DNA of 64,000 bases from Methanocella arvoryzae MRE50. GTDB lineage: Archaea; Halobacteriota; Methanocellia; Methanocellales; Methanocellaceae. Location of the stretch: assembly GCF_000063445.1 (NCBI RefSeq), contig NC_009464.1, forward strand, positions 1,364,001-1,428,000, written 5' to 3'. Below, one piece after another: positions 1 to 7,665 of the stretch; position 1 is the stretch's first letter, and every line of letters starts with the position of its first letter. The notes beneath the pieces are model-generated. The model had not been told where the DNA came from and did no database searches. It saw only the letters and a program-made list of their open reading frames with translations. The translations under genes were made by a program, and so were the position numbers.

Positions 1-13
1 GAGGGTGGGTCCA

Positions 14-835
14 GTGGAAGAGATTAAGCTTGAGCCGATCGGGATCGTGCATTCTTCGGTCCGGGAGCGGAAGGATATGCCTCTGCAGGGGGTCGAGGCG
101 GAGATCGAGGTCTTCAGGGAATACGAAGAAGGCCTGATGGGCATCGAGGAGAACTCTCACCTGTTCGTGGTGTGCTGGCTGGATAAGGCTGAGCGGGACA
201 CGCTGCAGGTGACGCCGAGGAAATATTCCGTCGATCTGCCGAAGAGGGGCGTGTTCGCTATCCGTACTCCCGTCCGGCCTAATCCTGTTTCGATCACTAC
301 TGCGAGACTGATTCAGGTCCGTGGCCGGCTGTTGACCGTCTCTCACTTAGATGCCATCAACGGCACCCCGGTCATCGATCTTAAACCGTATGAGCCCGGG
401 TGGGACTGCGTGTTCTCGGCGGCGAGGCGGGACCGGTACCAGTCGATCAAGAAGATGATGCCCGCGGAGTACCGGGACGACCTGATCCGGCAGGCGGTCA
501 ACTACCACGGCGAAGAGTGCCAGGGCCTGGCGATGGCGGTCAGGATGGCGGCGTTTGCCACGCTCACGCTGAAGAAAGACCTGAGGAACAGCAGCGTCTG
601 TATCCTGATCGGGAAGAATGCCTGCATATCCGACTCCTTGATCGGGATCACCGGGGCCAGGCTCGGGAACAAGAGGCTATACTACAACCTCAACCCGAAG
701 CTGCGGGAGAGCGACTCGTACTCCATCTACGACTCTGAGAAGACTATAGTGTTCAGGATCCGGAAGTTCATGAAGGACTATAAGGGTATTATGGAATGCG
801 ATATCAAGGATATCTTCGATATAGAGGTCATCTGA
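14..835 (+). CDS. TrmO-like (UPF0066) domain fused to an FmdE-like domain
   Basis: The first ~140 residues match the TsaA/TrmO family, which N6-methylates threonylcarbamoyl-adenosine in tRNA: PIGIVHSS near the start, RPNPVSITTARL, and NGTPVIDLKPY. The last ~115 residues look like FmdE, the formylmethanofuran-dehydrogenase accessory family, with HGEECQGLA aligning to the family's HGHxCPGLA, then NACISD and GARLGN. GTG at 14 is preferred because GGGTGG lies 5-6 bases upstream; GTG at 5 is also open, and an extension off the window edge cannot be excluded. Neither half has been shown to work with the other. A second, stand-alone TrmO-like gene lies at 19930. Confidence 0.75.
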   Translation: MEEIKLEPIGIVHSSVRERKDMPLQGVEAEIEVFREYEEGLMGIEENSHLFVVCWLDKAERDTLQVTPRKYSVDLPKRGVFAIRTPVRPNPVSITTARLIQVRGRLLTVSHLDAINGTPVIDLKPYEPGWDCVFSAARRDRYQSIKKMMPAEYRDDLIRQAVNYHGEECQGLAMAVRMAAFATLTLKKDLRNSSVCILIGKNACISDSLIGITGARLGNKRLYYNLNPKLRESDSYSIYDSEKTIVFRIRKFMKDYKGIMECDIKDIFDIEVI

Positions 836-875
836 TCCATTAGTATTGTTGCACTTGCGTGATGTGACAGCATGT

Positions 876-994
876 CGAACGCTGCACTGTGCGTTACCTA
901 TTACTTGGGTGCGGTGAGACAGCAAGACGAACGCTGCACTGTGCGTTACCTATTACTTGGGTGCGGTGAGACAGCAAGACGAACGCTGCGCTGT
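876..994. repeat. 52-bp tandem repeats, left arm of inverted repeat island
   Basis: Two full 52-bp units start at 876 and 928, and a third partial unit starts at 980. Each begins CGAACGCTGC(A/G)CTGTG. They are a diverged inverted copy of the 53-bp repeats at 1248-1425, so the whole 876-1425 spacer could fold into a large hairpin. No coding potential is evident. Confidence 0.85.
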
Positions 995-1247
995 GCAAAA
1001 CCACACAGATGCCACAGATTGAAACAGAATCCACAGATTTCTAATGGATAGCACAGATGACGCAGAATCTGATGATTCTGACCGATTCCACAGATAAACA
1101 AAAAATATTTTGATCGATTACTCTTATGATTGCTATAGGTGATCTAATAGTATTACGTATTCCTTCTGTGCCATCGTGTAGTAATCGGTGGATTCAGCAG
1201 AGGAATCTGTGGAATCAGTCGTAATCCGTGGAATCTGCGTGGATTAG
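995..1247. repeat. CACAGAT/ATCTGTGG core of inverted repeat island
   Basis: The left part holds scattered copies of CCACAGATT-like units (about 1001-1095) and the right part holds the complement, ATCTGTGGAATC-like (about 1180-1245). They are separated by an A+T-rich centre. The same short-unit class occurs at 39837-39950, also bracketed by CGAACGCTGC termini. I see no gene here. Confidence 0.7.
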
Positions 1248-1425
1248 CACAGCGCAGCGTTCGATTTGCTGTCTTGGGGAGCCTAAGCAATCAAGTAAGA
1301 CACAGCGCAGCGTTCGATTTGCTGTCTTGGGGAGCCTAAGCAATCAAGTAAGACACAGCGCAGCGTTCGATTTGCTGTCTTGGGGAGCCTAAGCAATCAA
1401 GTAAGACACAGCGCAGCGTTCGTGT
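1248..1425. repeat. 53-bp tandem repeats, right arm of inverted repeat island
   Basis: Full 53-bp units start at 1248, 1301 and 1354, and a partial fourth starts at 1407. Each begins CACAGCGCAGCGTTCG. The three full units are essentially identical, which suggests recent expansion. The sequence after the last copy (…GTTCACGGGC) resembles the flank of the related element ending at 39969. Confidence 0.9.
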
Positions 1426-1501
1426 ACGTTCACGGGCACACAGAGACAACTGTTTACGATTATCCCTGTTATAGGTTTAAAAATTTGTCAGTAGCACTGT
1501 T

Positions 1502-2704
1502 TTACAATAGATTAACGTCCACGCATTCCCCGGCATGCAGGTCGTTTCTGGCCAGGATGTAGCCCTGGGACAGCAGCGACTTCGATGCTGCCGATATGAG
1601 AGAAGTCATATACTCTGTGCCCTTGAACAGCCCGAGCGATGAGCCGTTGTAGCCCATCGGCCTGGCGCAGCCGTCTTTTAGCTCTACGAAGACCACGTAG
1701 TCGAAGCCTGTCGCGCCGAAGGACACGTCGCTGCTCAGGGGCATGCTCACGGTGGGGCTATCCCGGGCCTCATGTACTAGTCTCCTGACGAACATCTCCA
1801 TTCCTGCATAGCTTCCGGCGGGCTTTCCGGGTAGAGAGAGGAGCGGCTTTCCAGCGTAGTACCCGGCGGTGAAGGGCATGCCTGGCTTCATTCTCACGCC
1901 CCGGAACAAGATCTCGCCCTCTTCCGCGACCTTTCTTACGTAGTCTTTAGCCCCCGCGGAGACGCCGCCTACGGTGATGACCAGATCGTGGGAGGCGGCT
2001 GCCGCTTTGATTGTCTCCCGCACCAGATCCGGATCGTCCCGGACTGCGCCTGTGAGGCCGGGGATGCATCCCCATGAGCGCAGGAGCGCGCATATCATGG
2101 GGCCGTTGGTGTCCCGGATGTCGCCGCTGGCGATCTCGTCGCCCGTGGTGATCACCGCCACGGATACCGGGCGGTACACTCTGACCGAGGGTATGGCAGC
2201 AGCCTGCAGCACACCGACCATCGAAGGGGTGATGACAGTGCCTGCCGGGATCAGCACCTCTCCCTCTTTAAAATCGGCTCCCTGCCGGAGGACGAAAGTG
2301 CCCGGCTCGATGCGGGGCCCGTACAGGAGATGCCCTTCTATCCGGGCATCCTCCGCTTTCATGACTGCCTGTGCACCCGCGGGCAGCTTTGCCCCGGTCG
2401 TCACGTAGGCTGCCTCGCCCGGCTTAATGGACGCCTGCGCCTCGCCGGCATAGGCCGCCCTGACAATCCTGAGAGGATAGGAATCCAGAGAGGCGATAGC
2501 ATAGCCATCCATGGTACAGATGTCGCAGGGCGGAGAGGTCGCCCGGGCTATTGCGTCAGCGGCAAGGTGCCTGCCTGCCGACATAGTGGTGTCGACCGCC
2601 TCTGTCCCGAGTGCGCGATAAAGGCGGTCCCTCATTAGGCCTATCAATTCCAGCGCCCGTTGCAGCGGCACCATCCGCTCGAAGTCTCCAGTCATCACGA
2701 TCAT
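1502..2704 (-). CDS. moeA: MoeA-family molybdopterin molybdenumtransferase (copy 1)
   Basis: MoeA inserts molybdate (or tungstate) into adenylylated molybdopterin in the cytoplasm. The 400-residue protein has the family landmarks in order: CTMDGYAI, TGAKLPAGAQAVMKAED, the MoCF-like TTGDEI and TNGP, TVGGVSAG, and LPGKPAG. It is the last gene after fdhD: fdhD stops at 2705 and this gene starts at 2704, so translation is probably coupled. A second moeA lies at 15555. Two copies are common in archaea and are often proposed to divide Mo and W use; the sequence alone does not say which is which. Confidence 0.93.
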   Translation of the reverse strand: MIVMTGDFERMVPLQRALELIGLMRDRLYRALGTEAVDTTMSAGRHLAADAIARATSPPCDICTMDGYAIASLDSYPLRIVRAAYAGEAQASIKPGEAAYVTTGAKLPAGAQAVMKAEDARIEGHLLYGPRIEPGTFVLRQGADFKEGEVLIPAGTVITPSMVGVLQAAAIPSVRVYRPVSVAVITTGDEIASGDIRDTNGPMICALLRSWGCIPGLTGAVRDDPDLVRETIKAAAASHDLVITVGGVSAGAKDYVRKVAEEGEILFRGVRMKPGMPFTAGYYAGKPLLSLPGKPAGSYAGMEMFVRRLVHEARDSPTVSMPLSSDVSFGATGFDYVVFVELKDGCARPMGYNGSSLGLFKGTEYMTSLISAASKSLLSQGYILARNDLHAGECVDVNLL

Positions 2705-3556
2705 CTACTGCGAAGCTTCCTTAATTCGTTCCGGGCCGCTGTATACGTACATTCTGGGCGGCCGGGCGAAGCCGGCCAGCGTCATATTGAGCCGCCGCGC
2801 CAGCTCGACGCCTGTGCTCAGAGGCGCCGTGTTGCTGATCATGGCCGGCATGCCAGCCCTGTAGACCTTGGCTACCATTCCTGCCGGCGCCCTGCCAGTC
2901 GTGACCAGGAAACACTCAGAGAGATCGCGGCCGTCCAGCAGGGCCTTTCCGACTGCCTTGTCGATGGTGTTGTGCCGGCCGATGTCCTCCGCGTAAGATA
3001 CTAACCCGCCCAGCGGGTCGAAGATGGCGCTGCAGTGCGTGCCACCCGTCCGCCGCCACAGGCCTGCCAGCTCGTTGACGGTGCTCACGCTGGAAAAGAT
3101 CGTCTGCAGGTCAAGCTTCAGCTGTGACCTGACCGGCTCTTCGAGGTCGAGCCACGACGACCTGACCCCGACGCAGCCGGAACTGCGGATCTCCATCCAG
3201 AGATCCACGTCGTCGGGCTTGAAAGAGTCGACGATCACATTCACGTCAGTGCCCTCGATGGCCACGTCCCGCACCTCGGCGACTGACCTGACCAGCCCTT
3301 CGCAGACTAGATAGCCGTAAGCAAAAGGAACCAGCTCGTCGGGCGTCATGGTGAGGCTGGCCACACGTATCTCGTTCAGCAGCAGGTTGACGCTATCCTC
3401 CACGCAGACTTCGGCGCATGTCGGGACGATGCTGCCTCTCTCGATCGCCGTGACCTCAAAGCGCTCCGTCAGGCCTTGAGAGGCCTGTAAAGCCTGTAAC
3501 ACTCCTCCCGCAGTTGTCATGCTCTTCCTCCTGTAACTCGATATTATATCTGCCAC
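2705..3556 (-). CDS. fdhD: Formate dehydrogenase accessory sulfurtransferase FdhD
   Basis: FdhD passes sulfur from a cysteine desulfurase to the Mo/W-bis-MGD cofactor of formate dehydrogenase. The canonical core is present: RRTGGTHCSAIFD, EDIGRHNTIDKAVGKA, TTGRAPAGMV, and the C-terminal TLAGFARPPRMYVYSG. The loop usually written CxxC reads SSGCVGV here, so one cysteine remains. A good AGGAGGA site precedes the start. It is followed directly by moeA. Upstream, a palindrome ATAGTTAACTAT sits at 3569-3580. The likely client is FdhA at 13218. Confidence 0.93.
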   Translation of the reverse strand: MADIISSYRRKSMTTAGGVLQALQASQGLTERFEVTAIERGSIVPTCAEVCVEDSVNLLLNEIRVASLTMTPDELVPFAYGYLVCEGLVRSVAEVRDVAIEGTDVNVIVDSFKPDDVDLWMEIRSSGCVGVRSSWLDLEEPVRSQLKLDLQTIFSSVSTVNELAGLWRRTGGTHCSAIFDPLGGLVSYAEDIGRHNTIDKAVGKALLDGRDLSECFLVTTGRAPAGMVAKVYRAGMPAMISNTAPLSTGVELARRLNMTLAGFARPPRMYVYSGPERIKEASQ

Positions 3557-3568
3557 CGCGTCACATAA

Positions 3569-3580
3569 ATAGTTAACTAT
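3569..3580. promoter_or_regulatory. Perfect 12-bp palindrome upstream of fdhD
   Basis: ATAGTTAACTAT lies in the 120-bp gap between the fdhD-like gene (stop at 3677) and fdhD (start at 3556). This gap is A+T-rich, so a separate fdhD promoter with an operator is plausible. Short A+T palindromes can occur by chance, so this is only suggestive. Confidence 0.35.
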
Positions 3581-3676
3581 TATAGTTGCATGTACATACG
3601 ATAGTAATTGTTTTTGTTTACTATAACGGCGGCAGCCAGCGTGTAACGTCCGGCTACTATAAGCTGGCAGCCTGTG

Positions 3677-4435
3677 TCACTGAAAGCCGAAGGCTTGCGG
3701 CTCCGAGGGGTGTATCCACTCACTTTCCCGGATGCGCTCCTTGCCGCTGTAGATGATGACCTGGTGCGGCCCGGGGATGGCAAGAAGGCAGATGTCGTGG
3801 TCCAGGGCATGCCTGACGGCCCTCGACGATGGTGCTCCGCAGGCGGCGATCACCTTGATGCCGACAGCGCTGGCGTGGCTGACTATATCCTCTGTGGTGC
3901 GCCCCGTGGAAAGGAGGATGCAGTCTCCGAGGCTGTAGCCTGCCAGCGCGGCTTTCCCGATGGCTTTGTCCAGGCTCGCCAGGCGGTTCACGTCTTCCGC
4001 CGAGGAGACGATACCTCCGTATGCGGTCAGCAGTAGTGAACAGTGCGTTCCTCCGGTGGCCTGGCAGACCCTGGCGCAGTCTTCGAGAGCCAGGTATCCC
4101 CGGTAAATCACGGTGAGGTCGACCTGATCTGCGATGCTTTCCCGCGATGGAAGCCCGGCACTGGCATCGGCCTCGACTGCAATGGTGTCCTCCGAGATGG
4201 TGAGAGATTTGATATCTGTCGGCGTGACCAGCAGCTTTTCGGCCAGGAGGAGGCCCGTGGCAAATGCCCTGAGGTCTTTCGGGTATATCGTTTCGGCCGC
4301 TATCAGGCGGCCGTTAAAAAGTAGGCGGATATAGGCTTCGGGGCAGAGATGCAGATGCGCCGGCCTGCAGTCGTTAGCTGTTACTTCCAGCGTTACGCAC
4401 TCGACGTCTTCCTTCTGCAGGCTGCGCATAAACAT
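3677..4435 (-). CDS. Divergent FdhD paralogue linked to fmdBD
   Basis: The 252-residue protein is FdhD-like across its length: QATGGTHCS, SAEDVNRLASLDKAIGKA, STGRTTEDIV, and IIYSGKERIRE near the end. It differs from the neighbouring canonical FdhD: the EDIGRHN motif is degraded to EDVNRLA, and the region holding the sulfur-transfer cysteine loop has no SGC or CxxC. It starts 10 bases after the fmdD stop, so it is probably the third gene of fmdB-fmdD. I infer a role in maturing formylmethanofuran dehydrogenase, as sulfur carrier, cofactor chaperone or inactive partner of FdhD; none of these is demonstrated. Confidence 0.8.
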   Translation of the reverse strand: MFMRSLQKEDVECVTLEVTANDCRPAHLHLCPEAYIRLLFNGRLIAAETIYPKDLRAFATGLLLAEKLLVTPTDIKSLTISEDTIAVEADASAGLPSRESIADQVDLTVIYRGYLALEDCARVCQATGGTHCSLLLTAYGGIVSSAEDVNRLASLDKAIGKAALAGYSLGDCILLSTGRTTEDIVSHASAVGIKVIAACGAPSSRAVRHALDHDICLLAIPGPHQVIIYSGKERIRESEWIHPSEPQAFGFQ

Positions 4436-4445
4436 ACACTTCTGC

Positions 4446-4856
4446 CTATTTCCAGGCCTTCTCCTTGTTGCCTTTGAAGTATGCCTGCTGCATCAGGGTG
4501 ACCGGATCCAGGACCGGGCCGTCGCACTTCTCGATCTTGACCGGCAGGTTCTTGTACTTCGGGCTGCCTGTGCTCTCCGTTTCAGGGGTCACGACGATGT
4601 TCGCCCACACGCCGCGGACGACCCAGACCTCGCCCTTCTGCTGGGACGAAGCTTTCCTGGCCCGGAGCACGACGCTGTCCCCGAACTCGTTGGTGATCCT
4701 GACGAACCAGGGCCTGCCGAGGGCTTTGAAGTCCTCGGGGTTGATCTCGCAGTACGAGGCTTCTCTGGTGTACCCGTCGGTGAACTTGTTGCCGCCCTTG
4801 ATGATGGCTCCCTGGTAGACCGTGGAACCGGTGTTGAGTAAGACGTCCATTGCCAT
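4446..4856 (-). CDS. fmdD: Formylmethanofuran dehydrogenase subunit D
   Basis: This 136-residue protein is the small molybdopterin-dinucleotide-binding subunit, equivalent to the C-terminal domain of larger molybdopterin oxidoreductases. It starts MDVLLNTGSTVYQG and has the CEINPEDFKALG and GDSVVLRA segments expected of that fold. It lies 3 bases after fmdB. The complex reduces CO2 to formylmethanofuran in the first step of methanogenesis. Whether it is the Mo (fmd) or W (fwd) isozyme cannot be read from the protein; the Mo-rich neighbourhood favours fmd. Confidence 0.9.
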   Translation of the reverse strand: MAMDVLLNTGSTVYQGAIIKGGNKFTDGYTREASYCEINPEDFKALGRPWFVRITNEFGDSVVLRARKASSQQKGEVWVVRGVWANIVVTPETESTGSPKYKNLPVKIEKCDGPVLDPVTLMQQAYFKGNKEKAWK

Positions 4857-4859
4857 AAC

Positions 4860-6227
4860 TTACTGCCTCCTTGCTTCCTTCTTCTGCTTGACCCTCTCGA
4901 ACAGCTGCCTGAGCGTGTCCTCGTTGGACCTGGTGAAGTCGAACGGCGGAGTCGTAAAGCTGCGGGCGTAGATGGGCACGTTATCCATGCGGTAGAAGGT
5001 GCCTTCGCACTCCATGCCATCCAGCACTCCGGGCATTACGGCGTCGCTGACGAACTGCATCGGCCCGGGAGCGATCTCGATGGATGCCACGGGGATCTCA
5101 GCCAGGCGCTCGACTGCCTTCTTGGGCAGGTGGCCACCCAGGTCTGCGCACATGCAGAGCACTGCGTCGACCTCGCCCCTGTAAAGGGCGTCGACCGTCG
5201 AATACTCGCCGGGCTGGTACCGGGGGATGCCTCTCGAGAAGTCTACTGCGAACGGGAAGCCGTGCTGCCAGGACAGTACCTGGTTGAAGCCGGCGACGTT
5301 GCAGTGGCCTCTGTTAGCCGAGATGACGAACTTGGTGATCTTGTTGCACTCCTGGGTCACACGCATTGCGATTGAGGCATTGTAGTGCTTGCCGTGGCTG
5401 CTGGCGATGCCCAGTCCGACCCAGATCACGCCGAACTTGCAGGCCTTGATCATGTCGATGAACTGTACGAACTGCTCCCTCGGGATGCCAGTGGTCTCGT
5501 AGGTCGACTCGTGGGGTTCCTGGCCCCTCATCATGGTCAGGAGCGCGTCCATGAACTCGTAGTCGGTGCCGGGCCTGAGCTGAATGTGCAGGTCAGCCTG
5601 CGCAGCGGTCGGGCTCCTCCTCGGGTCCACGACGATCATCTTGCGGCCCTTGAAGCCCTGCTCCGTCCAGAAGCCTCTCTGGTAGTGGGAGTGGCGGCTC
5701 ATGTGCCTCGGGTGAGAGTCAGCAGGGTTACAGCCCCAGTAAATGTTGAGATCAGCCCTGTTCCTGCATTCGCCAAGGGTGGCGGAAACACAGCCTGCGT
5801 CCTGCAGGCCCATGACTGTCGGACCGTGGCAGATCGTGGCGTTGCCGTCTACGAGGGCGCCCAGGTACTCGGCCATCGCGATGCCCACGGACATGGCCTC
5901 GGTGGAGGTTTCGCTGCCCATGAATAACAGTGGCCTCTTCGCGTTGACCAGCATCTCTGCGGTGTAGTCAAGCACCGCGTCCCAGTCGGCCTCCTGGCCG
6001 TGCAGCAGAGGCTTGGTAATCCTGTGGTGGCTCCGCAGCTCCTGGAATTTGGCGTCACCCATCAGGCAGGCGTTCTTGGTTACTACCTTATCGTCGGTCA
6101 GCTCGATGACGATATCGTCGCACGACATGCCGCAGACAGGGCAGGTCACATCAGTACACGTGATCTTTTTCCCGTCAGTGACGCTCGTGTCTTTTTTTAC
6201 GATGTTTTCGGAGATCACTCCATACAC
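4860..6227 (-). CDS. fmdB: Formylmethanofuran dehydrogenase subunit B (catalytic)
   Basis: This is the catalytic subunit that binds bis-MGD and one [4Fe-4S] cluster. Cluster cysteines are visible near residues 29, 32, 36 and 54 (CPVCGMSC, then NACLMG). The metal ligand is Cys133 in TICHGPTV; it is cysteine, not an in-frame TGA selenocysteine. The 455-residue length fits the family. The listed start is the upstream GTG; a GTG at 6182 would trim 15 unconserved residues. fmdD follows. Subunits A and C are not in this window, so they must come from another locus. Confidence 0.93.
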   Translation of the reverse strand: MYGVISENIVKKDTSVTDGKKITCTDVTCPVCGMSCDDIVIELTDDKVVTKNACLMGDAKFQELRSHHRITKPLLHGQEADWDAVLDYTAEMLVNAKRPLLFMGSETSTEAMSVGIAMAEYLGALVDGNATICHGPTVMGLQDAGCVSATLGECRNRADLNIYWGCNPADSHPRHMSRHSHYQRGFWTEQGFKGRKMIVVDPRRSPTAAQADLHIQLRPGTDYEFMDALLTMMRGQEPHESTYETTGIPREQFVQFIDMIKACKFGVIWVGLGIASSHGKHYNASIAMRVTQECNKITKFVISANRGHCNVAGFNQVLSWQHGFPFAVDFSRGIPRYQPGEYSTVDALYRGEVDAVLCMCADLGGHLPKKAVERLAEIPVASIEIAPGPMQFVSDAVMPGVLDGMECEGTFYRMDNVPIYARSFTTPPFDFTRSNEDTLRQLFERVKQKKEARRQ

Positions 6228-6559
6228 ACTCCATACGTTAGCTGTTGATTAATGCGATCATGGCCCGGTTGTCGTATCCGCCGGCGGAGGTTGCGGCTCC
6301 ATCCAGGGCCTCCGGCAGCCGGGTCCATAATGTCGTTCTCGAAAACGAGCTTAAATAGTTATCTCAACAAATTACGTATGCTTAATATGTTAACATTATG
6401 TGATAACAAATAGGTGTACAAATATTATATAATTAGCATTATACACGTTCGTCAACGCAATTTATAGAACATTTAAATATTATAAAAATAAATTGTCCTG
6501 ACTGGAGAAGATTTATTATCTGCCGTCGCTTTAACAAAAGTGTTAAACAGGTGACCTGA
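6228..6559. promoter_or_regulatory. Divergent fmdB / tfx promoter region
   Basis: This 332-bp spacer has no gene. On the minus strand a TATA-like CTATTTAAGC lies at about 6347-6356, near an imperfect palindrome TCGTTCTCGAAAACGA (6333-6348), consistent with an fmdB promoter. On the plus strand A+T-rich TTTAAATATTATAAAA (about 6472-6487) suits tfx. TATGTTAACATTA lies near 6387. AGGTGA at 6549-6554 is the tfx ribosome site. Tfx of Methanothermobacter is known to bind next to the fmd promoter, so autoregulation from here is a reasonable inference. Confidence 0.6.
6531..6546 (+). promoter_or_regulatory. TTAACA-AAAG-TGTTAA inverted repeat before tfx
   Basis: A perfect 6-bp-arm inverted repeat lies between the predicted tfx TATA region and its ribosome site. 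Its TTAACAAAAG core also occurs upstream of modA (read on the minus strand at 19646-19659). It may be an operator for a Mo-responsive regulator or for Tfx itself. Confidence 0.4.
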
Positions 6560-6976
6560 ATGAGGGCGGATGAGAAGGATATGCTGCTTACCTCGAAGCA
6601 GATCGAAGTGCTGCGGATGAAGAAAAAGGGAATGACTCAGGCGGAGATCGCCCGGCAGCTGAAGACGACGAGAGGCAACATCTGCATCATCGAGAGCACC
6701 GCCCTGAAAAACGTGGAGAAGGCGCGCAATACGCTCAAGTTTTTCAAGGCTATGGAGGCCCCTGTCTGGATCACCGTGGCCCCTGGCACCGATCTGTACG
6801 ACGTGCCGCCTTTAGTCTACAAGGAGGCCGACCGGAAAAAGATCAAGATCGCCCTCGACTCGGCCATGATCGTCGTCAAGCTCAAGACCGAGGCGCAGGA
6901 CCGCATCCAGCACCGAGTCACAGTGGGCGAGATCGACGTCTCGGTGGACGAGCAGGGGAACGTCAACATCAGATAG
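6560..6976 (+). CDS. tfx: Tfx-family DNA-binding protein
   Basis: The 138-residue protein has an N-terminal helix-turn-helix (LTSKQIEVLRMKKKG, then MTQAEIARQLKTTRGNI, residues ~10-45) and the acidic C-terminal domain typical of Tfx. In Methanothermobacter, Tfx binds DNA by the fmdECB promoter and is thought to activate the Mo-formylmethanofuran dehydrogenase operon. Here the gene is divergent from fmdB, which fits that role. ATG at 6560 follows AGGTGA by 5 bases. Its 3' end overlaps the convergent FmdE-family gene by 8 bp. Confidence 0.92.
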   Translation: MRADEKDMLLTSKQIEVLRMKKKGMTQAEIARQLKTTRGNICIIESTALKNVEKARNTLKFFKAMEAPVWITVAPGTDLYDVPPLVYKEADRKKIKIALDSAMIVVKLKTEAQDRIQHRVTVGEIDVSVDEQGNVNIR

Positions 6977-7607
6977 CCGGGCTATCGGCTTTCTCGTAGT
7001 ACGCCTGACTGCCGCAGCCTCTGCACAGCCCGTTCTCCAGAGTCTGCTCCGGGACCATTTCCCCGCATTTCTGGCAGACGGCAGAGCTCCACTTTTCCCT
7101 GGGGGTGAACTTCACCTTCACATTTTCCCATGACAGGATGTCCCGGCCTGCGCAGAGGATCTCCTCCAGCAGGATACTATTGGAGACCCCTCCTTTATAC
7201 GATGGGTCGTTAGTGTACCACCTGTACAGAGTCGGGTACTTCCTGACCTTCTCCTTGTCTACGTAGACCCGGACGCCGGGCGCGGTCGTGCCCTCGGAAA
7301 ACCGGTTGACTGTGATAGCGTATCTGCCTGTGTTGATGATCCTGAGGCGGTGGTTGCCCATGGTGCAGCCGAGCAGTACCTGCAGCGGGTCCGGGGCGCA
7401 CTTGGGAGTCTCAGAAACAGCATACAGCTTCTCACCGGGCTTCGCGCCGAGCTTTTCCATGGCCAGGTCGACCATGAACGTCGCGATGAGCAGCCCGGCG
7501 GCGGGGAACGTGTGGAATGCCACGCAGCGACGCAGGTATCCCTGTACTCGTTCGTCTACCTTGCAGCGGCTCATGGCCTCATCCAGGCTTCCGTACATCT
7601 GAGTCAT
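6969..7607 (-). CDS. fmdE: FmdE-family protein with C-terminal zinc ribbon
   Basis: The FmdE domain spans residues ~20-130 (FHTFPAAGLLIA, SETPKCAPDP, GCTMGNHRL, TGRYAITVNR). The C-terminal CQKCG…CRGCG is a zinc-ribbon-like finger, as in many FmdE proteins. The first histidine motif reads FHTFPAAG rather than the common HGHxCPG, so the metal site may differ. FmdE is an accessory protein encoded with Mo-formylmethanofuran dehydrogenase; its exact role is not settled. A TATA-like run at about 7631-7643 leaves almost no leader, and no ribosome site is seen, so the mRNA may be leaderless. Confidence 0.85.
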   Translation of the reverse strand: MTQMYGSLDEAMSRCKVDERVQGYLRRCVAFHTFPAAGLLIATFMVDLAMEKLGAKPGEKLYAVSETPKCAPDPLQVLLGCTMGNHRLRIINTGRYAITVNRFSEGTTAPGVRVYVDKEKVRKYPTLYRWYTNDPSYKGGVSNSILLEEILCAGRDILSWENVKVKFTPREKWSSAVCQKCGEMVPEQTLENGLCRGCGSQAYYEKADSPAI

Positions 7608-7665
7608 CTTAACTGGTGTCGTACCGGCTGCTATAAAAAAATATCGATTTACTTACGCCAGATGT

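Noticed and set aside
1248-1425. CRISPR-like regular repeats
   Set aside because: The units are directly adjacent with no variable spacers, the repeat is 53 bp, and no cas gene is in the window.
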